64,000 bases of DNA. It comes from Pirellulaceae bacterium (GTDB taxonomy: Bacteria; Planctomycetota; Planctomycetia; Pirellulales; Pirellulaceae). The stretch is from contig JAQWSU010000024.1 of the NCBI GenBank assembly GCA_029243025.1, forward strand, positions 62,001 to 126,000, in the 5' to 3' direction. The position numbers and the translations under genes are program-made. Numbering within the stretch: position 1 is the stretch's first letter; each line of letters starts with the position of its first letter. Below are positions 18,530 through 28,200 of the stretch, piece after piece. The notes beneath the pieces were generated by a model. That model made no database searches. It was not told the origin of the DNA and worked only from the letters and a program-made list of their open reading frames with translations.

Positions 18530-19804
18530 GAGTCGTGTTCACCGATGCGAGTTTCGGAGGATGCGTCACCTCCGAGGTTGATGCATCCGACTGCAGTCCC
18601 AAGACTAATAGGAATTTTGATTTCCAGAACTCAAGGGGTCTTCCTTGTAGGCTGGTTGGAAGATCGGTTTCCATGATCGAGGACGCGGGCCTCTACCGAG
18701 CCATACTCCCTGAACAACTGGCAGGTGCCGTCGTGCAGTTCTATGTTGAGGGCCAAGATGACCACGGCAGAACTTCGAATTTCCCGGCCGCAGGACCCGA
18801 TTCACGATCCCTATTTCAAGTACAAGACGACCGCGGCACGACGAATCCGATCGAAAACATTCCGATCATCATGCTCAGCGAAGATGCCGATCGCATCTAC
18901 ACGCCGACACAGTTCATGAGTAATCAGTTTGAGGGAGCAACGGTGATCGTCAACCAACGCGACGTGTTTTATGACATGAGTGTCCCTGGGAAAGACGGCA
19001 GTCGCGGTCGCCCGTTTCCGATTCTATTGGGGGAGTTATGCAATTCGTTTCCACCCCGATCAAATATTTCGTGGCGTGCATGAAACAATCGGCCTAGACA
19101 AATCGGGAGCAAGTGGCCTCGTGGCGGGCAGACAAGATGAGATTCTATTTGACCAGATTTCCAACCATGCAGCCGGTGGCTTGTTGAGCAATTACACGGA
19201 CCTAGCGTATTCCGTTGGATCCGTACCCGAACACGATGGGACGGTCATGCGGGAGTTGGATCGTTACGACAGCATTTACTTGGACGAACGCTTTGAAAAC
19301 GGAGAAAAAGCAACGGTCTTCGAACACGGTTTGATTTACTACCCAACACTGACCGACGACGGTACACCAGAGGGTCCCAAAATTGCCGTACCCAATGAAG
19401 TCCTTGGTGTACCTTCGGACGACTATGGTGACGACAAGGGATTCTATCGCTGGAATCTGCTGATCAAAAACAACCGCGTTCGGGATGACTACGATCGAGT
19501 CATTGAGATGAACAAAGTCTTAGGACTCCGTGACGATGCGTTTCTCGGTTCTGTGGAAGACGTGATCGATGTGGATTAATGGCTGCAGACCTTCGCTGTT
19601 GCCATGCTAGGTGGGGTGAGTGATTCGTATTTCCGACTGAATTGGCAATATACCACGGGCTTCATCGTACCGTCCTCCGGCCGCGGCATTTTGTTGGTGC
19701 CTTGGGACGCGGACGTCGTCTTTCCGGGGGTCGGCCTTTTCTCGGGTAATCTCGAATTCAACAGTCTAATGGACTTCCCAGAATACGAACGTACTTTCTA
19801 CAGA

Positions 19805-19826
19805 CATCCGCACGACATCCGCACGA
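19805..19826 (+). repeat. Exact 11-bp tandem duplication causing a frameshift
   Basis: The unit CATCCGCACGA occurs twice back to back, followed by CATCC. It shifts the CotH pseudogene from the frame of PEYERTFYRHPHD to that of DILNTIFKVKYLTPWADHYGELS. It looks like a slippage or short-repeat event. Confidence 0.85.
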
Positions 19827-19924
19827 CATCCTGAACACCATATTCAAGGTCAAATATTTGACCCCATGGGCTGACCACTATGGTGAGCTAAGCAGACAAG
19901 ATTTGTCAGGAATCACCGCACTTA

Positions 19925-19956
19925 TTGCCACGCAAACCGCTTGCCACGCAAACCGC
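19925..19956 (+). repeat. Exact 16-bp tandem duplication restoring the frame
   Basis: The unit TTGCCACGCAAACCGC is repeated twice exactly. With the 11-bp duplication 120 bases upstream it adds 27 bases, nine codons, so the two together return the reading frame to that of the first half. Confidence 0.85.
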
Positions 19957-20289
19957 GGAGCTCAACGAACGATTTGAGAGTTGTGCGCCGGCCGCCGAAT
20001 TCGTCGTCACCGACGCGGGGCCCTCGGATATTCAACCGGAGTCGATGATTACGCTCACTGGAGTCGCTTGGATCCACGTTCGCCAAATCCAATTTGCGGA
20101 TAGCGACCTGCCCCTGGATGTGAGGTGGACGGATGTCACCACTTGGGAAATCGACGTTCCGGGGGTGACAGAATTAATCGTAGAAGCCGATGATTTTGAC
20201 GGCGACGGAGATTTAACCAGCGAAGATCTCGTCATCGCATTTCAGTTCGGTCATTTTCAAGTTTAACTCCCTACTTCTGACTGCTACCG

Positions 20290-23200
20290 ATGTCACAAAC
20301 TCGCTTTACTGTTTACATCACGATCGTGCTCTGTCTTTGGACAACCGCCCATTCGTTGGCCAACGAATTAGCGCACGAACGTCCCACTGGACTTGTTTCG
20401 CATCCCCTCCAAAACCCACTGGGATTAGAGCTACATGAGGTAGCTTTTGGATGGCATGTTTCCGGTCCAACGGAAAATCAAATCGCTTACGAAATTCTCG
20501 TCGCCAGCAATCCGCAAAGACTGGCCGCCAACGTTGGCGATCTTTGGGAAAGTGGTTGGCGTCAATCGACGCGCCACACTCGCATCGTTTACCGAGGTAC
20601 CGCACTACCAAGCAACGCGCAGATTGGGTGGAAAGTGCGAATCAAGACGAAAGACGGTAATGTGGGACCATTCAGCAACGCCGCCAGTTTTCACACAGCA
20701 AACCACAAACCGCGCGACGGAAACGCCAACCCTCTACCGCAAACCGTGCGTAGCCGCATTGTGTTCCTGGGCAATACGCTGATCTCACGGATGGATAAAT
20801 ACGGCTATTTGGAAACGGCTCTAACGGCTCGGTGGCCCCGCCACGACATTATTTTTCGAAACCTAGGCTGGCCAGCCGATGACGTGTTTGGAACCGCTCG
20901 TTCAGAATTTGGATCCGATCACAATACGCAATCCTGGGAGCCGCCCAAGGGAGAAGTAGGATTTGGGTACACGGTGCTGTTGCAACAGGTTCAGGAAGCT
21001 CGTCCGAGCACCATCTTCGTGGGCTACGGATCCGTGGCCGCATTCGCCGAGGACGACGCAAGCTTTCAACGTTTCGTCACCGGATACAAGCGATTGTTAA
21101 CTGCCTTGGAAGCCACGGGGGCCACGATCGTTCTGCTCTCACCGCCACGTCAGGAATTCCTTGGCCCGCCGCTGTCCGATCCAGCGAAACGCAATGTGCG
21201 TCTGAAACGCGCCGCGAAGACAATCCATGAACTGGCGAGAAAACGAGATCACGGCTTTGTCGACCTCTACGAAAAGCTCATCGCTGAGAATCCGCAGGAA
21301 CATCTGACGGAAAACGGAATTCATCTGAGTGAATTGGGCTATCGTCGCTTGGCCGACGTCATCGTGAACGAACTTGGACTTGAAAATCACGCGGCCGAGG
21401 TGGTTTGTCAAGATGATGGGAAAGTTTCGCTCGTTCGTCATGGGACGGTCAAGAATGTTGTGTCGACGAATCGTGGCTTTCGTTTCGACCTCACCGCGGA
21501 TGCGTTAGAAACAAGCTCGCCTGTGGTAATCAAGGCAGAAGGCGACAACTCACTAAAGATCGATGGCCAAGTTCACACTCACGTGGACGATCTTCATTGG
21601 CACAATGGGTACGCGGTTGCAAAAAGTCCCGATGACGAACAGGCGGAAGAGCTGCGGCGCGTCATCATTGAGAAAAATCAACTTCATCGATATCGCATTC
21701 GTCCTCTCAATAAGACATACATCTTTCTCTTTCGTCGTCACGAGATGGGACACCTCGGCTACGAAAGAGAAGACCTCGACCGGTTGGTGGAAGAAAAAGA
21801 AGAGTTGATCGCTCGTCTGCGAGCGCCTCGGCTTCATCGTTACGAACTGGAACGGCTCGAACCGTGGACAGCGCCGAAAGACTATTCTGATCACTACGTG
21901 CCCGACCATATTCCGCCACCGGATGTCGTGGCGGAACAAAAGTCATTCCAGGTCGCCGAGGGCTTTCAGGTCAATCTGTTCGCCGCGAATCCCATGATCG
22001 CCAACCCAATCAACCTGAATTGGGATCGCCGTGGTCGCGCCTGGGTGTCTACAAGCTCAACCTACCCGCACCTTAAACCCGGGCATCAACCGAACGATCG
22101 CATCGTTATTCTCCAAGACACAAACCACGACGGCCGCGCGGATCAATCGACAGTATTCGCCGACGGGTTGCTGATACCTCATTCGGTGATGCCCGTTGAA
22201 GGGGGCGCCTATGTTTGCAGCGCAACGGAGCTTCTATTCCTGGCCGACCGCGATGGTGACGACCGAGCCGACGAGCGTCACGTTGTATATTCTGGCTTTG
22301 GCAACGCCGACGTCCATCACATGATTCATGGATTGCGGTCTGCTCCGTGGGGTGAACTGTATTTCCTTCAGTCGCTTTACACCAATAGCTTTATTGAAAC
22401 CGCTTGGGGCAACCGCCGACTGAACGGTGGCGGAGTTTGGCGATTTCAACCGGCGCATAAAAAACTGGATGTCTTTGCGCGCGGCATGGTGAACCCCTGG
22501 GGGCTCACATTTGATGAGTGGGGTCAATCGTTCAGCACCGACGGCGCTTATTACGAAGGTCCAATTTACGTCTTCCCCGGCGCTGCCTTTGAGACCGCCG
22601 CGGGAGCTGAGCGTATCCTGCCCGGACTCGTTGCCGGAAAGCCCAAGTACACGGCAGCCGAATTCGTTTCCGGGCGACACATGCCCGAGCATTGGCAGGG
22701 TAGCCTCATCACCAACGACTTTCGCGGAAATCGTACGGTGCGGTACGAGATTCAGGAAAAAGGCAGTGGCTATTCTGCCATGGAAGTGGAAACGGTCTTG
22801 CAATCGAGCCACATTGCATTCCGTCCCGTCGACATCAAGATGGGACCAGACGGCGCCCTCTACGTCGTCGATTGGTACAACGCGATTCTCGGTCACGGCG
22901 AAGTCGATTTTTATCATCCGGACCGAGATAAATCACACGGTCGTATCTGGCGTCTTACCGCCAAGGACCGGCCTACGGTTCCTCCACCGCAAATCGCTGG
23001 CGCTAAGACCGCCGATTTGCTTGACATGCTGAAAGCTCCCGAAACATGGACGCGCGACCAAGCGCGGCGTGAATTAACAGCTCGCGACACAAGCAATCGA
23101 AATGTCAAGCGGTCGAGTGTTTCTCCGGCTCGGCCGAACGCTGCCCAAACCTCAGCTGATCAAATCCCGGATTGGTTGACATCGATCGATCCACACGACC

Positions 23201-24837
23201 CACGTGCCGAACATCACCGGCTAGAAGCACTCTGGTTAGCTCGAGCCGTTGACGTTCCCAACCCAGAGTTGCTCGATCAAGTGTTGGCATCTCCCGACCC
23301 TCGCGCTCGCGCTGCCGCGGTGCGAATGACATCCCACTGGTTTGCTAACTTACCCGACGCGTTCTCACAGCTCGCCAAGGCCGTAGAGGACGATCATCCG
23401 CGCGTCCGTCTAGAGGCCGTTAATGCGTTGCGCCAAGTCAACTCACTGGCAGCGGCGAACGTCGCTTTGAGATCACTCGATTATCCCGTCGATCGAGATC
23501 TCGACTACGCGATCTGGCTAACCGCCAGGACAACGCAAGACGAATGGCTACCGGCACTCCAGGCTGGAAAAACGGTATTCGACGGTAACATCGACCGCAT
23601 GACGTTCGCACTGAGTGCCGTTAGGAATCGCCGCGCCATCAAACCACTCATTGATCTAATTCGTCAAGGAATCATCCAGGGGTCAGAACGTGAGAAAGCG
23701 ATTCGAACGATTGCTGCCATGGGTGATGCGCAGGCTCTTGGACTGCTCCTGAATCTCACTACGGACGAGGTAAAACTTTTGCCTGCGATTGCGGACGGCG
23801 CAGCGACTAACCAGGAAGTCCCCGAGGATACCGCGCTCATCGTTGATTTGCTCGAACACGAACATGCGCAAATTCGCGAAGCCGCGATCCGACTTTCGGG
23901 TCACTGGATCATTGATGCCGCCAAAACTCGGCTGCTACGCATTCTCAGCGATGCTGACTTCTCATCAACGGACCGTTTTTTGGCGGCTGATGCGCTCGCT
24001 CGACTTGGCGAGTTCGCGACGCTAGAACAACTGGCGGTGGGAGACAAGTCGTTACCGATTCGTACAGCTGCAATCTGCGCCTGGGCGGGAATCGATCCGG
24101 CGAAATCGGCACCTGCAGCGGTTGCGTTACTTACAAATCTCGACTCGCCACAACTCGCGACTCTCGTCTATGAAGCGTTCGCCGCTCGTAAGGAAGGCCC
24201 CGAGATACTCGCCGATGCGATTTCCGGCAAGCAGCTCTCCGTCGAGATTGCGATGGAAGGGATCCGCGTCGCACAAGCCTCGGGACGTAATCTAAACACC
24301 TTGATCAACGCGCTCACGATCGCAGGTTCTCTGGAGCCCGTATCCAACGCCTTGACTGCCGATCAACGGCGCGGCTTACTCGCCCAAGTCATCACCATCG
24401 GCAACCCCACGCGCGGGAAAGCAATTTTTGAGCGCAAAAAAATGCAGTGTGTTACGTGTCACGCGATCGACAACGTCGGTGGCAAAGTCGGTCCCGACCT
24501 GACCTCCATTGGTGGCGCCATGCCCGCCGAAGCACTACTCGAGTCGCTGCTCAACCCAAGCAGTTCAATTAAGCAAGGTTATGAGACGGTGATTGTGACG
24601 CGGAACAGTGGTTCAATCGTCAGTGGCACCATGCAACGAACAACAGGTGACGCCATACTGATCCGAGATCAAGTCGGCAAGGTGATTTCTATTCCAAACG
24701 ACGACATCGAGAGCGTCGATACCAGCCCCATCTCGCTGATGCCCCAAGGATTGACGTCGACGCTGCGGCGCGACGAACTGGTCGACTTGCTAAGGTATTT
24801 GACCACACTTGGAAAAGCAGATCAGAAAATCAAATAG
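20290..24837 (+). CDS. SGNH-like / PVC-type dehydrogenase / HEAT / cytochrome c fusion
   Basis: The protein has 1515 residues. In order: a signal peptide (about 1-25); an Fn3-like domain as at the N-terminus of bacterial rhamnosidases (30-140); an SGNH/GDSL-like domain (155-375) with GNTLIS at 161-166, YGSVAAF and GIHLSELGYRRLA; a PVC-type membrane-bound dehydrogenase propeller (about 540-900; EGFQVNLFAANPMIANP, GMVNPWGLTFDEWG, VDWYNAILGHGEVDF); HEAT-like repeats (about 970-1340); and a C-terminal TIGR02603-type heme domain with CVTCH at 1387-1391. The propeller probably oxidises a sugar or similar substrate and passes electrons to the heme, outside the cytoplasmic membrane. The SGNH part lacks the usual GDS serine, so it may not be a hydrolase. 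Its start lies 23 bases after the dead CotH gene. Confidence 0.9.
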   Translation: MSQTRFTVYITIVLCLWTTAHSLANELAHERPTGLVSHPLQNPLGLELHEVAFGWHVSGPTENQIAYEILVASNPQRLAANVGDLWESGWRQSTRHTRIVYRGTALPSNAQIGWKVRIKTKDGNVGPFSNAASFHTANHKPRDGNANPLPQTVRSRIVFLGNTLISRMDKYGYLETALTARWPRHDIIFRNLGWPADDVFGTARSEFGSDHNTQSWEPPKGEVGFGYTVLLQQVQEARPSTIFVGYGSVAAFAEDDASFQRFVTGYKRLLTALEATGATIVLLSPPRQEFLGPPLSDPAKRNVRLKRAAKTIHELARKRDHGFVDLYEKLIAENPQEHLTENGIHLSELGYRRLADVIVNELGLENHAAEVVCQDDGKVSLVRHGTVKNVVSTNRGFRFDLTADALETSSPVVIKAEGDNSLKIDGQVHTHVDDLHWHNGYAVAKSPDDEQAEELRRVIIEKNQLHRYRIRPLNKTYIFLFRRHEMGHLGYEREDLDRLVEEKEELIARLRAPRLHRYELERLEPWTAPKDYSDHYVPDHIPPPDVVAEQKSFQVAEGFQVNLFAANPMIANPINLNWDRRGRAWVSTSSTYPHLKPGHQPNDRIVILQDTNHDGRADQSTVFADGLLIPHSVMPVEGGAYVCSATELLFLADRDGDDRADERHVVYSGFGNADVHHMIHGLRSAPWGELYFLQSLYTNSFIETAWGNRRLNGGGVWRFQPAHKKLDVFARGMVNPWGLTFDEWGQSFSTDGAYYEGPIYVFPGAAFETAAGAERILPGLVAGKPKYTAAEFVSGRHMPEHWQGSLITNDFRGNRTVRYEIQEKGSGYSAMEVETVLQSSHIAFRPVDIKMGPDGALYVVDWYNAILGHGEVDFYHPDRDKSHGRIWRLTAKDRPTVPPPQIAGAKTADLLDMLKAPETWTRDQARRELTARDTSNRNVKRSSVSPARPNAAQTSADQIPDWLTSIDPHDPRAEHHRLEALWLARAVDVPNPELLDQVLASPDPRARAAAVRMTSHWFANLPDAFSQLAKAVEDDHPRVRLEAVNALRQVNSLAAANVALRSLDYPVDRDLDYAIWLTARTTQDEWLPALQAGKTVFDGNIDRMTFALSAVRNRRAIKPLIDLIRQGIIQGSEREKAIRTIAAMGDAQALGLLLNLTTDEVKLLPAIADGAATNQEVPEDTALIVDLLEHEHAQIREAAIRLSGHWIIDAAKTRLLRILSDADFSSTDRFLAADALARLGEFATLEQLAVGDKSLPIRTAAICAWAGIDPAKSAPAAVALLTNLDSPQLATLVYEAFAARKEGPEILADAISGKQLSVEIAMEGIRVAQASGRNLNTLINALTIAGSLEPVSNALTADQRRGLLAQVITIGNPTRGKAIFERKKMQCVTCHAIDNVGGKVGPDLTSIGGAMPAEALLESLLNPSSSIKQGYETVIVTRNSGSIVSGTMQRTTGDAILIRDQVGKVISIPNDDIESVDTSPISLMPQGLTSTLRRDELVDLLRYLTTLGKADQKIK

Positions 24838-25289
24838 GTGTCACCTGGCGATCCTTCGACCTCTTGTCTTGGTAACGATCGCAACCCAGAACATCGATGA
24901 GGCAATGCCCTCCAGATTCTCTGAGCATCTGCGGCAGGCGGGATGAGCGAGGGCCGCTGACGTACATTTCGCGCCCGATGCCGAACTTTGAGGAAGACCT
25001 CAGATTCCTCGGGCAAACGGCCAAGAAAAGGTTCGCAGGGGTCCTGAAACACGTAACACCAGCGAAAAATTCGCGTGTGATCGGCCAACGGATTACAGTC
25101 TAACCAGGATTCGACTTCCGCATTAGAAGTTGTCTAGACACTGCCCTTTCCTCTTTTCTGCGCTGGTCCAGCGATCACACGAAAAAGTCGAATCCGTACC
25201 CGTTTTCATGCGTTCTGTAAATCCTTGCGCAAGCGGCTTTAAAGAGGCACCTCGGCGGACGAACCAGCTTCAGGCTTTTCTCGTCATCG
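24838..25289. other. Intergenic region, no gene recognised
   Basis: About 450 bases. A perfect small inverted repeat AGGTGTCACCT at 24836-24846 spans the end of the preceding gene. Minus-strand open frames of 64-88 residues are Arg/Pro-rich and look like chance. The promoter of the following lamin-tail gene should lie here. Confidence 0.35.
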
Positions 25290-28200
25290 GTGGATTCTGT
25301 CAATTCTCGGGGAGTCGAAAAACCCTGGCAACGGTCGCGGAAGAGAAAACGAGCGAGACGCAACAACCGCGTCACGTTTGAGGCGTTAGAGCCACGTACG
25401 CTGTTGACGGGTGGGATCATTATCAGTGAAATTGCCGCCGACAATCACAACGAACTCTCGACTCGCATCCGAACTTCGGCAACCGATGAATTTGAAGGAA
25501 CTTTGATCGAACCCGATCGGATCGAAATCTTCAATGCGTCAAGCCATACCGTGTCGCTAGCTGGAATGCATCTCACCGACGACGCTGACGAACCCCGCAA
25601 GTGGCCCTTTCCCAGCGATGCCAGTATCGACGCCGGAAAATTCCTGGTCGTGTTCGCATCAGAAGCCAACATCGATTCCACGGAACTCGATGAGCAAGGG
25701 TACTACCACACAAATTTTCGGCTCAGCGCTGAAGGTGAATTTCTCGCCCTAACCGACAGCGACGGCAACATTGCCGACGAATACAATCCCAATTTCCCTG
25801 CCACGGAAGGACTCACGTTTGGCGTGGCCATGCATGACAAATTTTTTGTCGGTGGTCAAACTTCGCTTGAGTAGCTCGTGCCGTCGGACGATTCTCAACA
25901 GACCGTATGGCACAATGCTGGGTTTGAGGATCCGAATTTAGTCACCTCCGACCCCGAGTCAGGCAATTCGTTATTAGGCCCCATCGGTTACCAATGCGAA
26001 GAGATGCTTGTCGAGAGTGAGACGATTGGGGCGCCAGTCATCAGTCGCCGATGGATCGACCGCAGCGAAGGTAGCATCCTCGTCTTGGAAAGTCATCGTT
26101 TTGCAGTCGATGGTGTGATCGATCGTTGGTCGATGTACTCCACCAGCGAGAATGCGGTCACGCCTTTGATCCTCAATGAGAAATTCGAGATCACAGGAAT
26201 CGGACAAGCCAGAGTCAGTGATGGATCGGGACTGCAGGAATTGGATTTTAAAGTGGAAGACGGCAGTGCCGACATCTTGCCGGGATACCATCTTGGATTT
26301 TGGGATGGGGCGGATGGGAAAAAAACTCCGGATCCATTCCACGTTCAACAACCGACGAAACCGTGCTTTGGTTCCGCTCCGGTCATCAGGACGTCAGCGT
26401 TGGTCAAGCTTTATCGGGAGGCCGTGGACGAGCTCGAAGCTATTCGATTCAAGCATCAGCGTTTGAGAAGATCTCACTGGCCGTCGATACGAATATCGAA
26501 TCGCTGACGTTCAACCAAGCTCCGTCAGACTACGTGCGATATCCATTCGAAGTCGACGAACCTCTCGACGCAATCAGCTCCTTGATGTTAGAGGTCAAAT
26601 ATGACGACGGTTTCGTGGCCTACTTGAATGGTACGGAAGTCACTCGCAGAAATTACACCGGCCTACCTCGAAGTCTTGGCACGGCCGACGAGAATCGTTC
26701 GAAACGCGACATTGCGAGACGAGTCGAGATTAACTTAGGTGGGCACATTGATGAGCTCGTGAACGGCTCTAACGTTCTGGCGTTCCATCTGTTCAATGAC
26801 CGAGTTGACAGTCCCGAGTTACTACTCGATGTCAGTCTCGATTCCGTGATCGTGCTGGATCCCGACATGAAAGGGGAAATGGCAAGTCCCACAGCCGGAT
26901 CGTCAAACACACGGTTACTGAAAGGCACGGTTGATGACGTTGTCTTCTCAGTGGGACGTGGCTTGTATGATTCCCCCTTCCAGTTGTCGTTATCAACACC
27001 CAACCACCAAGGGGCCACCATTTACTACACGCGCGACGGATCGCTGCCTGAACCCAACAATCCGTTCGCCGTCGTTTATCAAGATTCGATCGAAATTTCT
27101 GCGACAACGCCCCTTCGTGCAGCGGCATTCAAGGAAGACTATCAACCTTCCAATTCAGTGACTCATAGCTACTTGTTCTTGGAGGACGTCGTCGATCAAG
27201 CCAAACTTTCTCCGGTGATCACACAGGACGACGTGTGGGGTCCGCAACTGATTGACTCCTTGAAGGCCTTGCCAACGGTCTCATTAACCACCAGCCAAGA
27301 AGTCTCCTTCTTTGGCATCGGTTTGGCCGGGACGGAAGTCGAGACGTCGATCGAGCTGATCTTCCCAGATGGACAAGAGGGATTTCAGGTCAACGCCGGA
27401 GTTGAAAACTACGGTGGTCATAGTATTAACTATGACAAGAAATCAATGCGTTTGGATTTCAAGGACATCTACGGACCCTCCTTGTTAGCGTTCGATATCT
27501 TTGAGGAACCGGGAAACGCAGTAGAGTTCGACCAATTGCTGCTGCGCAGCGGCTCACACGACACGATGAACTGGGGCGGACCTCCCGGCGGCGGCAAAGG
27601 GTCTTACGTCAGGACTCGTTGGGCGTTCGAACGTCAAAGGGAAATGGGACACTTGTCACCTCGCGGCCGGTTCGTTCACCTCTATCTCAACGGTGAATAC
27701 TGGGGTCAATGCAACCTCATGGAGCGCCCCAACGCCTCCTTCATGGAACATTACGCGGGCGAGAGCGTGGATGGGTACGACGTATTGAATGCGGGAAGCC
27801 CAGTGGATGGAGATCAAGATGCCTGGCAAGCTCTACGCGATTCGATCGACGACGGATTCGCCGAGGTAAGCAAATATCTCGACGTACAAAGCTATGTCGA
27901 CTACATGTTGCTTCAATTCTTTGGCGGCAACAATTGGGACTGGAATCATATGCAAAACTGGATGGCCGCTCGGGAACGATCCGTTGGTTCCGGCTTTCAA
28001 TTCTTTTCTTGGGATAATGATGTCATGTTGCGGACACCGGTCTATTCCAACGTGATTGAACAAGGAGGTCCGGGCAACCTTTGGAACCACAACCGGGGAT
28101 GGAAGCAGTTTTCCGAAATCCAAAACCTGATGGTCGACCGGGCAGCCCTCTTTCTTCGCAATGAGGGCATGTTTACCCCCGAAAGACTACGCGACGACAT

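Larger units (their letters stand above)
18535..20266 (+). pseudogene. Decayed CotH-type surface protein gene
   Basis: Several frames together read as the middle and end of a protein like the intact 1893-residue one at 34086-39767. Matches run in order: AVVQFYVEGQD...FPAAGPDSRSLFQV, MLSEDADRIYTP, RDVFYDMSV, SYAIRFHPDQIFRGVH, YDSIYLDERFENG, LLIKNNRVRDDYDRVIEMNK, PWDADVVFPG, then WIHVRQIQF and a dockerin-like tail DGDGDLTSEDLVIAFQFGHF. Lesions seen are an indel around 19015-19040, a TAA at 19577-19579 where the intact copy has Leu (DVDLWM), an exact 11-bp tandem duplication at 19805 and an exact 16-bp one at 19925. The 5' half, including signal and lamin-tail domains, is missing. It ends 23 bases before the dehydrogenase fusion gene. 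Confidence 0.85.

Noticed and set aside
22234-22917. A 227-residue antisense open frame inside the dehydrogenase fusion
   Set aside because: The sense strand encodes clear family motifs; the antisense frame shows none.
24836-24846. Perfect inverted repeat AGGTGTCACCT at a gene end
   Set aside because: Too short to be a terminator and not followed by T-residues.
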